From Rhizobium esperanzae (GTDB lineage: Bacteria > Pseudomonadota > Alphaproteobacteria > Rhizobiales > Rhizobiaceae): 64,000 nt of DNA. Of the stretch, positions 33,857-41,625 are shown in pieces. The notes under the pieces were generated by a model. The model was given only the letters and a program-made list of their open reading frames with translations, searched no databases and was not told the DNA's origin. Position 1 is the first letter of the stretch; the number at the start of each line of letters is the position of its first letter. The stretch lies in assembly GCF_002204185.1 (NCBI RefSeq), contig NZ_MXPU01000003.1, positions 62,001 to 126,000 of the forward strand. Reading direction: 5' to 3'. Position numbers and translations under genes: made by a program.

Positions 33857-35430
33857 TGATGATGAGGTCCCTCATTCTCGGCACCTCGGTTCTATCGCTC
33901 TTCCTCGGATTCGGCACGTCGGCGCAGGAGGCCGAATTCGATCTGTCGCAGCAGATCGGCCCGAATCCGGTTCTGCCTGAGCCATCTTCCTCCCTGATAT
34001 CTGATCTCAAGGTCGCGGAAGTGGTCGGCTGGAAGGAAAGAGAGACGCCTGCCGTTCCCGACGGCTTGAAGATCAGTGCCTATGCGAATGGCCTCGCCAA
34101 TCCACGCACGGTCCATACCCTGCCAAACGGCGACGTGCTCGTCGTCCAGTCCCGCGGCCCGACCGGCGAACCGACCTCGCGGCCGAAGGATCTCATCCGC
34201 GGCTGGATCATGTCGATCGCCCACGGCGGCAGCGGTGAACAGAAAGAGAGCAATATCATTACCCTGCTGCGTGACACCAATCGCGACGGCACCGTCGACG
34301 AACGCCATGACTTGCTGAAGAAGCTCGATTCCCCCTTTGGCCTTGCCTGGATAGACAACACGCTTTACGTCGCCACGACGAGCGCCATCCTTGCCTACCC
34401 TTACGAACTCGGCCGGAACGAGATTGCCGCGCAGCCGAAAATCCTGACGCCGCTTCCCGGCGGCCCGATCAATCATCATTGGACAAAGGATCTGGCCCTC
34501 AGCCCCGACGGCCAGACGCTCTATGTCTCGGTCGGATCGAATTCCAACATCGTCGAGAACGGGCTCGAAGCAGAAAAAGGCCGTGCCGCGGTCTGGCAGG
34601 TCGACCGGAAGACCGGCGCCGCCCGCGTTTTCGCCTCCGGTCTGCGCAATCCGAACGGTCTCGCCTTCAATCCCGAAACGGGTGCGCTCTGGACTGTCGT
34701 CAATGAGCGTGACGAGCTCGGCCCGAACCTCGTTCCCGACTATATGACCTCTGTGGAGGACGGCGGCTTCTACGGCTGGCCGTGGAGCTACTACGGCAAC
34801 CACGTCGACGCTCGCGTTCATCCGACACGAACCGACATGGTCGAAAAGGCAATCCGGCCGGACTACGCCCTGTCCAGCCATGTTGCCGCGCTCGGATTGA
34901 CCTTCTCCATGAATTCCGCGCTGCCGGCCGCATACGCCAACGGCGCCTTCATCGGCGAGCACGGCAGCTGGAACCGGAATAGCTTCAATGGCTACAAAGT
35001 TATCTTCGTACCATTCCAGAATGGCAGGCCATCTGGCAAGGCGCAGGACGTCGTCACAGGCTTTATCCAGGGTGATCAGGCAAAAGGGCGGCCGGTCGGA
35101 GTGGGGATCGATGGGACAGGAGCGCTGCTTGTTGCCGATGATGCCGGCAATACCGTTTGGCGCGTCGCTTCATCCGACGGCAAAGTCACGCCGCAGCCGA
35201 TTGGCACGGACCAAATGTCGGGGAATCCCCAAGGCTCGACGAATTCGAAAACGGCGCGGACTTTCGATTCGAACCTCGGCGTAGCAATGGAAACGACGAA
35301 TTCGACCGCCCAAACCCAGGGACATCAGGCCTCGGCCGACGAGCGCTTGACCGGCCAGGAGCCACTTTCCGGAGTGCAGGACAAGTTTCAGCCTGTGCAG
35401 ATGCAGATTGCCCCTGCGGCCGGCCCCTAA
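33856..35430 (+). CDS. PQQ-dependent soluble sugar dehydrogenase (sorbosone/glucose type), exported
   Basis: About 524 residues: signal peptide (RSLILGTSVLSLFLGFGTSA) and a six-bladed beta-propeller of the GSDH family. Motifs include LPNGDVLVVQSR, DTNRDGTVDERHDLL, HHWTKDLALSPDGQTLYVS, GLRNPNGLAFNP, ERDELGPNLVPDYM and GEHGSWNRNSFNGYKVIFV. It should oxidise aldoses or sorbosone-like sugars in the periplasm, passing electrons onward. Four ATGs stand in tandem (33853-33864); 33856 has 5-nt spacing from GGAGG. The last ~90 residues are low-complexity and not part of the propeller. Coupled to the DUF2231 gene. Confidence 0.9.
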   Translation: MMMRSLILGTSVLSLFLGFGTSAQEAEFDLSQQIGPNPVLPEPSSSLISDLKVAEVVGWKERETPAVPDGLKISAYANGLANPRTVHTLPNGDVLVVQSRGPTGEPTSRPKDLIRGWIMSIAHGGSGEQKESNIITLLRDTNRDGTVDERHDLLKKLDSPFGLAWIDNTLYVATTSAILAYPYELGRNEIAAQPKILTPLPGGPINHHWTKDLALSPDGQTLYVSVGSNSNIVENGLEAEKGRAAVWQVDRKTGAARVFASGLRNPNGLAFNPETGALWTVVNERDELGPNLVPDYMTSVEDGGFYGWPWSYYGNHVDARVHPTRTDMVEKAIRPDYALSSHVAALGLTFSMNSALPAAYANGAFIGEHGSWNRNSFNGYKVIFVPFQNGRPSGKAQDVVTGFIQGDQAKGRPVGVGIDGTGALLVADDAGNTVWRVASSDGKVTPQPIGTDQMSGNPQGSTNSKTARTFDSNLGVAMETTNSTAQTQGHQASADERLTGQEPLSGVQDKFQPVQMQIAPAAGP

Positions 35431-35503
35431 AGACTTGGTGGAGGCCGAATTCGAAGAAGGACCGAGACGACATCTGGATAAACACCAAACGGAGATTTCA
35501 GGC

Positions 35504-35827
35504 ATGCCGACCACATCCCGGAAGTTCAAACGACTCCTCAGCGCGCTGTCGCTCGCCGTGGCGATCCTTCCCCTACCGCTCCAAGCGAACGCGCAGGCGC
35601 CGCCTGACAAATGTGTCGCCCCGTCACAGCCAAACCAGGGCCGCGGTTCAACGGATGACCATCAAGATCTCTCCAAGAAACTGGACGAATGCAACGGCGA
35701 ACTCAGGCCCCCTCCCGTCGGCGACACCGAGATGGTGGAGCCGGCGCCAGACACCGGTAATTCGCGCATCATCCGTCCGGGAGATATGCCGCCCAACACC
35801 AATCCGTCGAACAATTCCCATGATTAA
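35504..35827 (+). CDS. Small exported hypothetical protein
   Basis: 107 residues: signal peptide (RLLSALSLAVAILPLPLQANAQA) and a short hydrophilic mature part with two Cys (DKCVAPSQ and DECNGELRPP) that may pair. GGAG lies 9 nt before ATG 35504; the longer frame to 35408 runs through spacer. It follows the sugar dehydrogenase by 73 nt on the same strand and may be cotranscribed. The Pro/Asn-rich C-terminus (DTGNSRIIRPGDMPPNTNPS) has no family match I recognise, though rhizobia carry similar short exported proteins. Confidence 0.7.
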   Translation: MPTTSRKFKRLLSALSLAVAILPLPLQANAQAPPDKCVAPSQPNQGRGSTDDHQDLSKKLDECNGELRPPPVGDTEMVEPAPDTGNSRIIRPGDMPPNTNPSNNSHD

Positions 35828-35903
35828 GCTCACAGTCCAGAGATCTTTGGTGGGCCGAGAAGGACAATCTCGCACACAATTGGCGGGTTTTTCTTCTTCA
35901 GCG

Positions 35904-35928
35904 GGAACCGAAAACCATCAAGAGGGTT
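35904..35928 (+). promoter_or_regulatory. Candidate EcfG (general stress) promoter
   Basis: GGAAC (35904-35908), 16 nt, GGTT (35925-35928). The fit to GGAAC-N16/17-CGTT is the same as at 33356. It ends 35 nt before the ATG of the helix-hairpin-helix gene, which heads a possible two-gene unit with the methyltransferase at 36253. Confidence 0.55.
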
Positions 35929-35963
35929 CGGCCACAATCTGACGAAGCCGGCTAAAGCTGAAC

Positions 35964-36227
35964 ATGCCGCAGGTATCTCAAAAGCGGACGAAGATTGGAG
36001 GGGGAGATACCGAAGATCCCTTATTGACCACCTGTCTCCCTGGATGGATCGCCCGTTCGCTCGCCAGAAGTGGGGTTCACCGAATGAGCCAATTGGCAGA
36101 TATGAAGAACGCCGAACTCCTCGAGCTCGCGGGGATCGGCCCCCGGTCCGTCGAGCAGATACGGTCGGCGATCAGAAAATTCAAACGTAACCGGACACAC
36201 ACCTCGGCGGCGCAGTCGAAGCAATGA
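35964..36227 (+). CDS. Small helix-hairpin-helix protein
   Basis: 87 residues. Residues 30-70 (ARSLARSGVHRMSQLADMKN, AELLELAGIGPRSVEQIRSA) resemble a helix-hairpin-helix pair as in the RNA polymerase alpha C-terminal domain, with the GIGPRS turn that contacts DNA backbone. The basic tail KFKRNRTHT fits nucleic-acid binding. Such proteins are found in rhizobia near stress genes. GGAG-like AAGATTGGAGGGGG lies downstream of the ATG, so the start could be slightly later. A stress-type promoter precedes it and a methyltransferase gene follows after 25 nt. Confidence 0.65.
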   Translation: MPQVSQKRTKIGGGDTEDPLLTTCLPGWIARSLARSGVHRMSQLADMKNAELLELAGIGPRSVEQIRSAIRKFKRNRTHTSAAQSKQ

Positions 36228-36252
36228 TCGACATTGCGGATCGGAGTACGGA

Positions 36253-36996
36253 ATGAACGAAAAGGCTCGACTGGAAAACGACATCGCAGCCCTGAGGCCG
36301 TGGTTTCACAATCTGCGAATTAACGGCGTTCAGACCGCGCCGGATCATTTCCTCGGTGACTATCCATCCTTCAAATGGGCCCATTTTCAGCAGGTCGTGC
36401 CTGAAGATCTCCAGGGATGCAGCGTTCTCGACATCGGCTGCAACGCCGGATTCTATTCACTTGAAATGAAGAGAAGAAATGCCGGACGGGTCGTCGGAAT
36501 CGATTCCGACCCGCATTATCTCAGGCAAGCCGAGTTCGCAGCCAGACAGACAGGTGAGGATATCGATTTCAAGCTGATGTCGGTGTACGAGGTGGAAAAA
36601 CTGAAGGAGAGATTTGACCTGGTCCTTTTCATGGGTGTTCTTTATCACCTGCGTCATCCGCTGCTGGCACTCGACCTTCTGCATGAGCATGTCGTCGGCG
36701 GCCAGATGCTGTTTCAATGCATGCAGCGGGGTGAAGAGGAAGTCGCGGCACTCAGCGAAAATTACGACTTTTTCAACACGACGATATTTGAGCAGCGCGG
36801 CTTTCCCAAAGTGTATTTCGTGGAAGAACGTTACGCTGGCGACCCCACAAATTGGTTCATTCCGAACAAGGCGGCGGTCGAAGCGATGCTGAGAAGCGCC
36901 GGGTTTGTCATTCGTGCTAATCCAGAACGGGAAGTTTATCTGGTGGAACATGGAAGCCGCCATCCGATGGCGGAGCCGCCTCCGTCACTTTGCTGA
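36253..36996 (+). CDS. SAM-dependent methyltransferase (TIGR04290-like)
   Basis: 247 residues. Rossmann motif I is VLDIGCNAGFYSLEMKRR (near residue 58), then VVGIDSDPHYLRQAEFAA, and VLFMGVLYHLRHPLLALDLL. The N-terminus (RPWFHNLRINGVQTAPDHFL, FKWAHFQQVVPEDLQG) resembles the TIGR04290 group of methyltransferases related to tRNA carboxymethyluridine enzyme CmoB, found in conserved clusters with inositol-phosphate synthase, histidine phosphatase and a xylosidase, as here. The acceptor is unknown; a glycan or sugar is plausible from context. The ATG has CGGAG 6-9 nt upstream. Confidence 0.85.
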   Translation: MNEKARLENDIAALRPWFHNLRINGVQTAPDHFLGDYPSFKWAHFQQVVPEDLQGCSVLDIGCNAGFYSLEMKRRNAGRVVGIDSDPHYLRQAEFAARQTGEDIDFKLMSVYEVEKLKERFDLVLFMGVLYHLRHPLLALDLLHEHVVGGQMLFQCMQRGEEEVAALSENYDFFNTTIFEQRGFPKVYFVEERYAGDPTNWFIPNKAAVEAMLRSAGFVIRANPEREVYLVEHGSRHPMAEPPPSLC

Positions 36997-37025
36997 AAAA
37001 TTTTCCGATCCAGACTGCTTCGCAG

Positions 37026-38774
37026 TCAGGGTCCGATCAATTGCCGCAGGCGGTCCAGGTAACGTTTGATGGTATTTTCAATGCGGTCCGCCTCGGCGCC
37101 ATCGACGCTGGCCCTGGCCTGCGACCACAGGCCTATCTGAAAACCGAGATAGCAGGGCTCAAAAAACTTGAGCACATCGTCCCGCAGATCGCAGTCCGCT
37201 TCCCGACTGATGAGATCGGCAAGACGATCGCGCTCCTTGCTCGAGAATTCGAATTCCACGCAGGCACCCACGACGTCCCAGGCAATGTCCTGGCACCCGA
37301 TCAGATCATGGGCCGCATTGTGGTCGAGCGCATCCGTCTTCATGATGCGCCCGGTGGTGGTCGTCAGCCATTCCCATGAGTGAAGCCGGTTGTCCGTATC
37401 GACCCGTCGCAATCGTCCGGCTAGCCGCTCGGGCGTGCCTATCATGCACGTCAATTTTTCCGCCATGTCCGATCCCCCCGCTTCCGCAATATTGAAAACA
37501 GCCATCTCATACAGTTTCTGAATCGACGCGCCGCCGTTTCGTGCCGGGAGGTGACGGGCACGAAAACCGAGATAACAACCGAGGTGATCGACGATGTCGC
37601 GCCTGCTTGCACCGCTATGGTCGAGGGGTGTTCCATCCAGCCACTCCTCGACAATGAATCCGTAACAGGTGCCGGCAATCCTAGGAATAAAGCCGGCTTC
37701 GCTCAGCAAAGAGCCTCTTCTGGCCTTGTCCACGTCGCTCCCGCAAAGCCCGGCAAATTTGACAAGCCATGCCCCTCCTTCGGCTTCCATCAGGAATTTC
37801 CGTCTTTCCATCTGCATATAGCTCGGTGGCCAATGCGAAGGATCGCGATACCGAACATCGCGCCATGCGCCACCGGACAGGTCCCGCCACGACGAACGCT
37901 CGCCTCCGACAACATCGGCCGCCCATGTCTGCAGACGATGTTTAGGATCTTGGGCCTTCAGGGCAACATCGTCGAAGCTGACGACATGGCGTGGCCGATC
38001 TCGCCAACGGGTCCGATGCGGCTCGCTTGCATGCGGGCCCGGTTCACCTGTGTGGCTCGGGAAAAAGTGAAGCCGATCAGGCACCACGCCGTTCGCCTGC
38101 AACCAGTCCGCAACGCAGCCAAACGAGCTCCCCGACAGCCCCGGCCCTTCATCGACGATGGCGAAATCGGTGTCACGGTCGGCAAGAATGCGCTTGGAAA
38201 AAGCCGGTGTGACGCGTACGTGCCGCTCGAAGGGGTGACCAGTCGGGCGCAGCGAATAGGCCGGCTCGGCACCCAAGGCTGCCGAAACCAAGGCCGCGAG
38301 TCCGGTCCCGATGCTTCGTATCCCGATGACGACTGTTTTAGGCGTCAAATTTGAGATCGAAGCCGCCTCGATATAGCTCTCGGGATACAAAGCATAAAAG
38401 GCGTAGCCCTCGGCGCGCTTCATCCGCACCGGATCGGCACTGGCGAGAGATTCGAGTTTTGCTGCCCAATCCTCTGGAAAGGACAAAATGCCGATAAAAC
38501 CGTTTCGCCACGATTGCATGATCGCTCGTGCCTGCATGCGCAGAAGTTTCGCACCTGCGTCCTGAAGCTCGGACATATCGTCCGCGCCTTTTCTCCCGAA
38601 TTCCTGATCGGCCAATCCCTGAACCAGTTCTCCAGTCAGGATAAACGCTCGAATTAGCGTTTCGTGGCGCTGCCGGCTTGGCTGCATTTCGATGCACGCC
38701 ATCATCATTCTTGAAATCGATGCGCGTACTGCTGCCGCGTTCTCGATGTGCTCGACATCGCCGTAGACCAGCAT
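37026..38774 (-). CDS. Unclassified fusion: phosphoribosyltransferase-like plus kinase-like domain
   Basis: 582 residues. Residues 1-110 are helical. Residues 145-240 look like a PRTase fold: KTVVIGIRSIGTGLAALVSA strand-helix and the PRPP-loop-like DFAIVDEGPGLSGSSF (acidic pair 208-209). Residues 315-575 look like a kinase/aminoglycoside-phosphotransferase fold: Lys in WLVKFAG (339), hinge VEEWLDGTPLD, HSWEW (465-469), metal-binding-like KTDALDH (479-485) and DLIGCQDIAWDVVGA. I know no named family with this architecture. AAGGAG lies 6 nt before ATG 38774, which decides the start. The gene is divergent from inositol-phosphate synthase across a shared palindromic promoter. Function is inferred only as small-molecule or nucleotide chemistry. 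Confidence 0.7.
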   Translation of the reverse strand: MLVYGDVEHIENAAAVRASISRMMMACIEMQPSRQRHETLIRAFILTGELVQGLADQEFGRKGADDMSELQDAGAKLLRMQARAIMQSWRNGFIGILSFPEDWAAKLESLASADPVRMKRAEGYAFYALYPESYIEAASISNLTPKTVVIGIRSIGTGLAALVSAALGAEPAYSLRPTGHPFERHVRVTPAFSKRILADRDTDFAIVDEGPGLSGSSFGCVADWLQANGVVPDRLHFFPSHTGEPGPHASEPHRTRWRDRPRHVVSFDDVALKAQDPKHRLQTWAADVVGGERSSWRDLSGGAWRDVRYRDPSHWPPSYMQMERRKFLMEAEGGAWLVKFAGLCGSDVDKARRGSLLSEAGFIPRIAGTCYGFIVEEWLDGTPLDHSGASRRDIVDHLGCYLGFRARHLPARNGGASIQKLYEMAVFNIAEAGGSDMAEKLTCMIGTPERLAGRLRRVDTDNRLHSWEWLTTTTGRIMKTDALDHNAAHDLIGCQDIAWDVVGACVEFEFSSKERDRLADLISREADCDLRDDVLKFFEPCYLGFQIGLWSQARASVDGAEADRIENTIKRYLDRLRQLIGP

Positions 38775-38852
38775 CCCGTTCTCCTTCTTTGCAGCGATGC
38801 CCGTCCGAGCTGGTTGGATCATCGTCAGACGCGACCGAAAAAAACGGGAAGG

Positions 38853-38880
38853 TCGGGAACCGTCGCAGTTCCCGCTTGTT
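38853..38880. promoter_or_regulatory. Palindromic divergent EcfG-type promoter
   Basis: CGGGAAC-CGTCGCA-GTTCCCG (38854-38874) gives a -35 GGAAC on each strand. Plus strand: GGAAC 38856-38860, 16 nt, TGTT 38877-38880, close to EcfG consensus, 38 nt before the inositol-phosphate synthase ATG. Minus strand: GGAAC 38872-38868, 17 nt, TT at 38850-38849, a looser fit, 75 nt before the fusion gene. The palindrome could alternatively be a repressor operator. Confidence 0.55.
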
Positions 38881-38918
38881 AGCTTTGTAGATGCCTGAGC
38901 AAGCCCCTGGAGGGAACC

Positions 38919-40022
38919 ATGCGTTCGAAATCCATTCGCGTTGGATTGGTGGGAGTTGGCAATTGCGCCTCGTCATTGGTTCAAGGACTTACCTACTATG
39001 ATAACGCCCGGGAAAACGAGCCGGTTCCAGGCCTGATGCACATTGATCTCGGCGGATATCACGTACACGATATTGAGATATCCGCAGCCTTCGATGTTGC
39101 GGCTTCAAAGGTAGGGCGCGATGTCGCGGAAGCGATCTACGCCGAGCCAAACAACACGCAACGTTTCGCAGACGTCGCTCCGCTTGGCGTCGAGGTGAAA
39201 CGCGGCAGGACGATGGATGGGATAGGGAAGTATCTTAAGGATCGGATCGAGGAATCGACGGAGCCGCCGGCGGACGTGGTGGAAATCCTCAGGCGAACCC
39301 GAACGGACGTGCTGGTTTCCTATCTTCCCGTTGGCTCGGAAGAAGCAACGAAGTGGTACGCCGAACAGGCACTGGCGGCGGGTTGCGCCTTTATCAATTG
39401 CATCCCGGTATTCATAGCCTCCAAACCGGAATGGCAGCAGAAGTTCGCTGCCCGAAAGCTGCCGATCATCGGCGACGATATCAAAAGCCAGGTGGGGGCA
39501 ACGATCGTCCACCGAATGCTCGTCAATCTCTTCCGCGAACGGGGGGTCCGTGTGGATCGCACCTATCAGCTCAATTTCGGCGGAAACACAGATTTTCTCA
39601 ATATGCTGGAGCGCGAGCGGCTGGAATCGAAGAAGATCTCCAAGACCCAGTCCGTCACCAGCCAGTTGGATATTCCGCTTCCTGCAGACGATGTCCATGT
39701 CGGACCAAGTGACCATGTCCCGTGGCTCACCGATCGGAAATGGGCTTATATCCGGCTCGAGGGCACCACTTTCGGCGGCGTGCCGCTCAACGCAGAGCTC
39801 AAGCTTGAGGTGTGGGACTCGCCTAATTCCGCCGGCGTGGTCATCGACGCAATACGCTGCGCGAAACTGGCCCTCGACCGGGGCTTGGGCGGAGCTCTGA
39901 CAGGGCCGTCGAGCTATTTCATGAAATCGCCGCCGCAACAATTCACCGATTACGAGGCCCGCCGCCGAACGCAGAATTTTATTGATGACCAGGAGGATGT
40001 TCTGCGCGGAGCCGCGGAATGA
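38919..40022 (+). CDS. ino1: Inositol-3-phosphate synthase (short, prokaryotic type)
   Basis: 367 residues. N-terminal NAD-binding [17 protein letters not shown], then [34 protein letters not shown], the catalytic-lysine region [34 protein letters not shown] and SNGVPLN-type [20 protein letters not shown]. The enzyme turns glucose-6-phosphate into 1L-myo-inositol-1-phosphate. Rhizobia mostly degrade inositol, so a synthase inside a glycan-like cluster with a stress promoter suggests a dedicated inositol-containing product. GGAGGG lies 6 nt before the ATG; the stop overlaps the phosphatase start (ATGA). Confidence 0.93.
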   Translation: MRSKSIRVGLVGVGNCASSLVQGLTYYDNARENEPVPGLMHIDLGGYHVHDIEISAAFDVAASKVGRDVAEAIYAEPNNTQRFADVAPLGVEVKRGRTMDGIGKYLKDRIEESTEPPADVVEILRRTRTDVLVSYLPVGSEEATKWYAEQALAAGCAFINCIPVFIASKPEWQQKFAARKLPIIGDDIKSQVGATIVHRMLVNLFRERGVRVDRTYQLNFGGNTDFLNMLERERLESKKISKTQSVTSQLDIPLPADDVHVGPSDHVPWLTDRKWAYIRLEGTTFGGVPLNAELKLEVWDSPNSAGVVIDAIRCAKLALDRGLGGALTGPSSYFMKSPPQQFTDYEARRRTQNFIDDQEDVLRGAAE

Positions 40023-40618
40023 CGGCAACGTTCTTCCTGGTACGTCACGCCGCGCACGACAATGTCGGGAATTTCCTGGCGGGCCGTACAGCCGGTATCT
40101 CGCTTGGCGAAGCCGGCCGCTCGCAAGTTCAGCGTCTCGGGCAGAGGCTGCGGCGCGAGGACATCAATGAGATCTATACCAGCCCGCGCGAGCGAACACG
40201 GGAGACGGCAGAAGGTATCGCATCAGCCTGTGGCCTGTCTCTACCGCGAACCGACGATGCTTTGGACGAGGTGAATTTCGGCAACTGGTCCGGAAAGACG
40301 TTCGACGTTCTCAATGACGATCCCCTGTGGCGCCGCTGGAATAACACACGCAGCCTCACCCGCACCCCAGGAGGCGAGACCATGCTGGAGGTCCAGACCC
40401 GAATTTTCGGCCTTATGGAGAGCCTGACCAGCGGCGGGAATGAGAAGCGAATAGCTCTTGTGTCCCATGCCGATGTCATCAAGGCGGCTGTCAGTCATAT
40501 TCTGGGACTGCCGCTCGATGCTTGGCCGAGATTTGATATTGCGCCCGCCTCGGTCACGACGGTTGTGATCGGCGGCTGGGGTGCAAAAGTGATGACGCTC
40601 AACGAAGTGACCTTGTAA
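40019..40618 (+). CDS. Histidine phosphatase family protein
   Basis: 199 residues. The phospho-acceptor motif is [10 protein letters not shown] (RHA in place of RHG), with Arg/Glu in [30 protein letters not shown], and the second His in [17 protein letters not shown]. These broad phosphatases include phosphoglycerate mutases and alpha-ribazole phosphatase. Its start overlaps the inositol-phosphate synthase stop by 4 nt, so dephosphorylation of inositol-1-phosphate or a pathway intermediate is the natural guess. It replaces the usual Mg-dependent inositol monophosphatase, absent here. Confidence 0.9.
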   Translation: MTATFFLVRHAAHDNVGNFLAGRTAGISLGEAGRSQVQRLGQRLRREDINEIYTSPRERTRETAEGIASACGLSLPRTDDALDEVNFGNWSGKTFDVLNDDPLWRRWNNTRSLTRTPGGETMLEVQTRIFGLMESLTSGGNEKRIALVSHADVIKAAVSHILGLPLDAWPRFDIAPASVTTVVIGGWGAKVMTLNEVTL

Positions 40619-40650
40619 CCCGTTCGTTAAATCCTGCCCGGGGAATTCAA

Positions 40651-41625
40651 ATGATTGAAGCTGCAATGATCTGGAACGAGCCGAACAACAAATCGCACTG
40701 GGATCCTGAGATCGATCCCGAATGGAGCCTGTTTGCGCAAATGGCAATCCTGGCGGCCGATGCCATCGCAGCCAAGAATCCGGAACTGACGAAGGTGCTC
40801 GGCGGAATATCCCCAATCGACCCTTTCTTCATCAGCCGCATGAAGAATTACGGCGTGCTCGATCACCTCGATGCCGTCGCGCTGCATGGTTTCCCGCTCG
40901 ACTGGAACCTCTGGCAGATTCATGACTGGCCGGAGAAAATCAACGAAATACGCGCCGTCACCGATCTGCCGATCTGGGTCAGCGAAGTGGGCGTCTCGAC
41001 CTTCGGCGCGGAGGAAGTGCAGTTGTGGGGCCTGCAAAGAACTGCCGAGTTGCTCAAGGGCAAAGTCGAGCGCTGCCAATGGTACAGCCTCTACGACCTC
41101 CCTCGATCATGGGAGGCAACAACGCGTCATCGCGAAGCCGAAGGCTCCTCCTATTACCGGCACTACTATATGGGCATTCTGCGCGAAGACGGGACGCCCA
41201 AACCGGCGCTTGAGGAGTTTGCCAAACACACGCCTGATTTCGGGCTGGTGCAATGGTTCCACTTTGATGACCCGCGGTTGGATGAGGCTGCTGCCTGGAT
41301 GAGGCGGTTGGGCGTGAAATCTGTGCGCACCGGGCTTTCCTGGGCGGACCGATTCCGGCCCAATGCCCTCGAGTGGTTCGACCGACAGATGCAAGCCCTC
41401 GAAGATTTCGACGTAACGGTGACATTCTGCTTCACGCCGGAGCATAGAGGTATTGCGCCCCACCATACCAGTCCGCCCTTGGTGCCCGAAGAATTTGCCG
41501 GCTTCTGCGAAGAAATGGTCGAACGTTACGCCCCGCGCAGGGATAGCGGATATGCGTCGCGCGTTGCCAAGTCAGCAGCCCAAGTGCTGGGGCTTGAATC
41601 ACGTGCGTCCCTCGGAGCCGGCTAA
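40651..41625 (+). CDS. Xylosidase-like glycoside hydrolase of the inositol cluster
   Basis: 324 residues, TIM-barrel retaining glycosidase (clan A). Acid/base Glu in MIWNEPNNKSHWD at the N-terminus and nucleophile Glu in DLPIWVSEVGVSTFG near residue 111; WYSLYDLPRSWEAT follows. Annotated relatives are called beta-xylosidase. The N-terminus begins almost at the acid/base motif, so this form lacks the first barrel strands of GH39 enzymes or the family is compact. No signal peptide, so cytoplasmic. It follows the phosphatase by 32 nt. Its 3' end overlaps the convergent iron-sulfur gene by 27 nt. Confidence 0.8.
   Translation: MIEAAMIWNEPNNKSHWDPEIDPEWSLFAQMAILAADAIAAKNPELTKVLGGISPIDPFFISRMKNYGVLDHLDAVALHGFPLDWNLWQIHDWPEKINEIRAVTDLPIWVSEVGVSTFGAEEVQLWGLQRTAELLKGKVERCQWYSLYDLPRSWEATTRHREAEGSSYYRHYYMGILREDGTPKPALEEFAKHTPDFGLVQWFHFDDPRLDEAAAWMRRLGVKSVRTGLSWADRFRPNALEWFDRQMQALEDFDVTVTFCFTPEHRGIAPHHTSPPLVPEEFAGFCEEMVERYAPRRDSGYASRVAKSAAQVLGLESRASLGAG

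Noticed and set aside
40651..41625. Possibility that the xylosidase-like gene is truncated by the convergent iron-sulfur gene
   Set aside because: Both catalytic glutamates and the C-terminal segment up to MVERYAP are present and length fits relatives as I recall them, so it is kept as intact.
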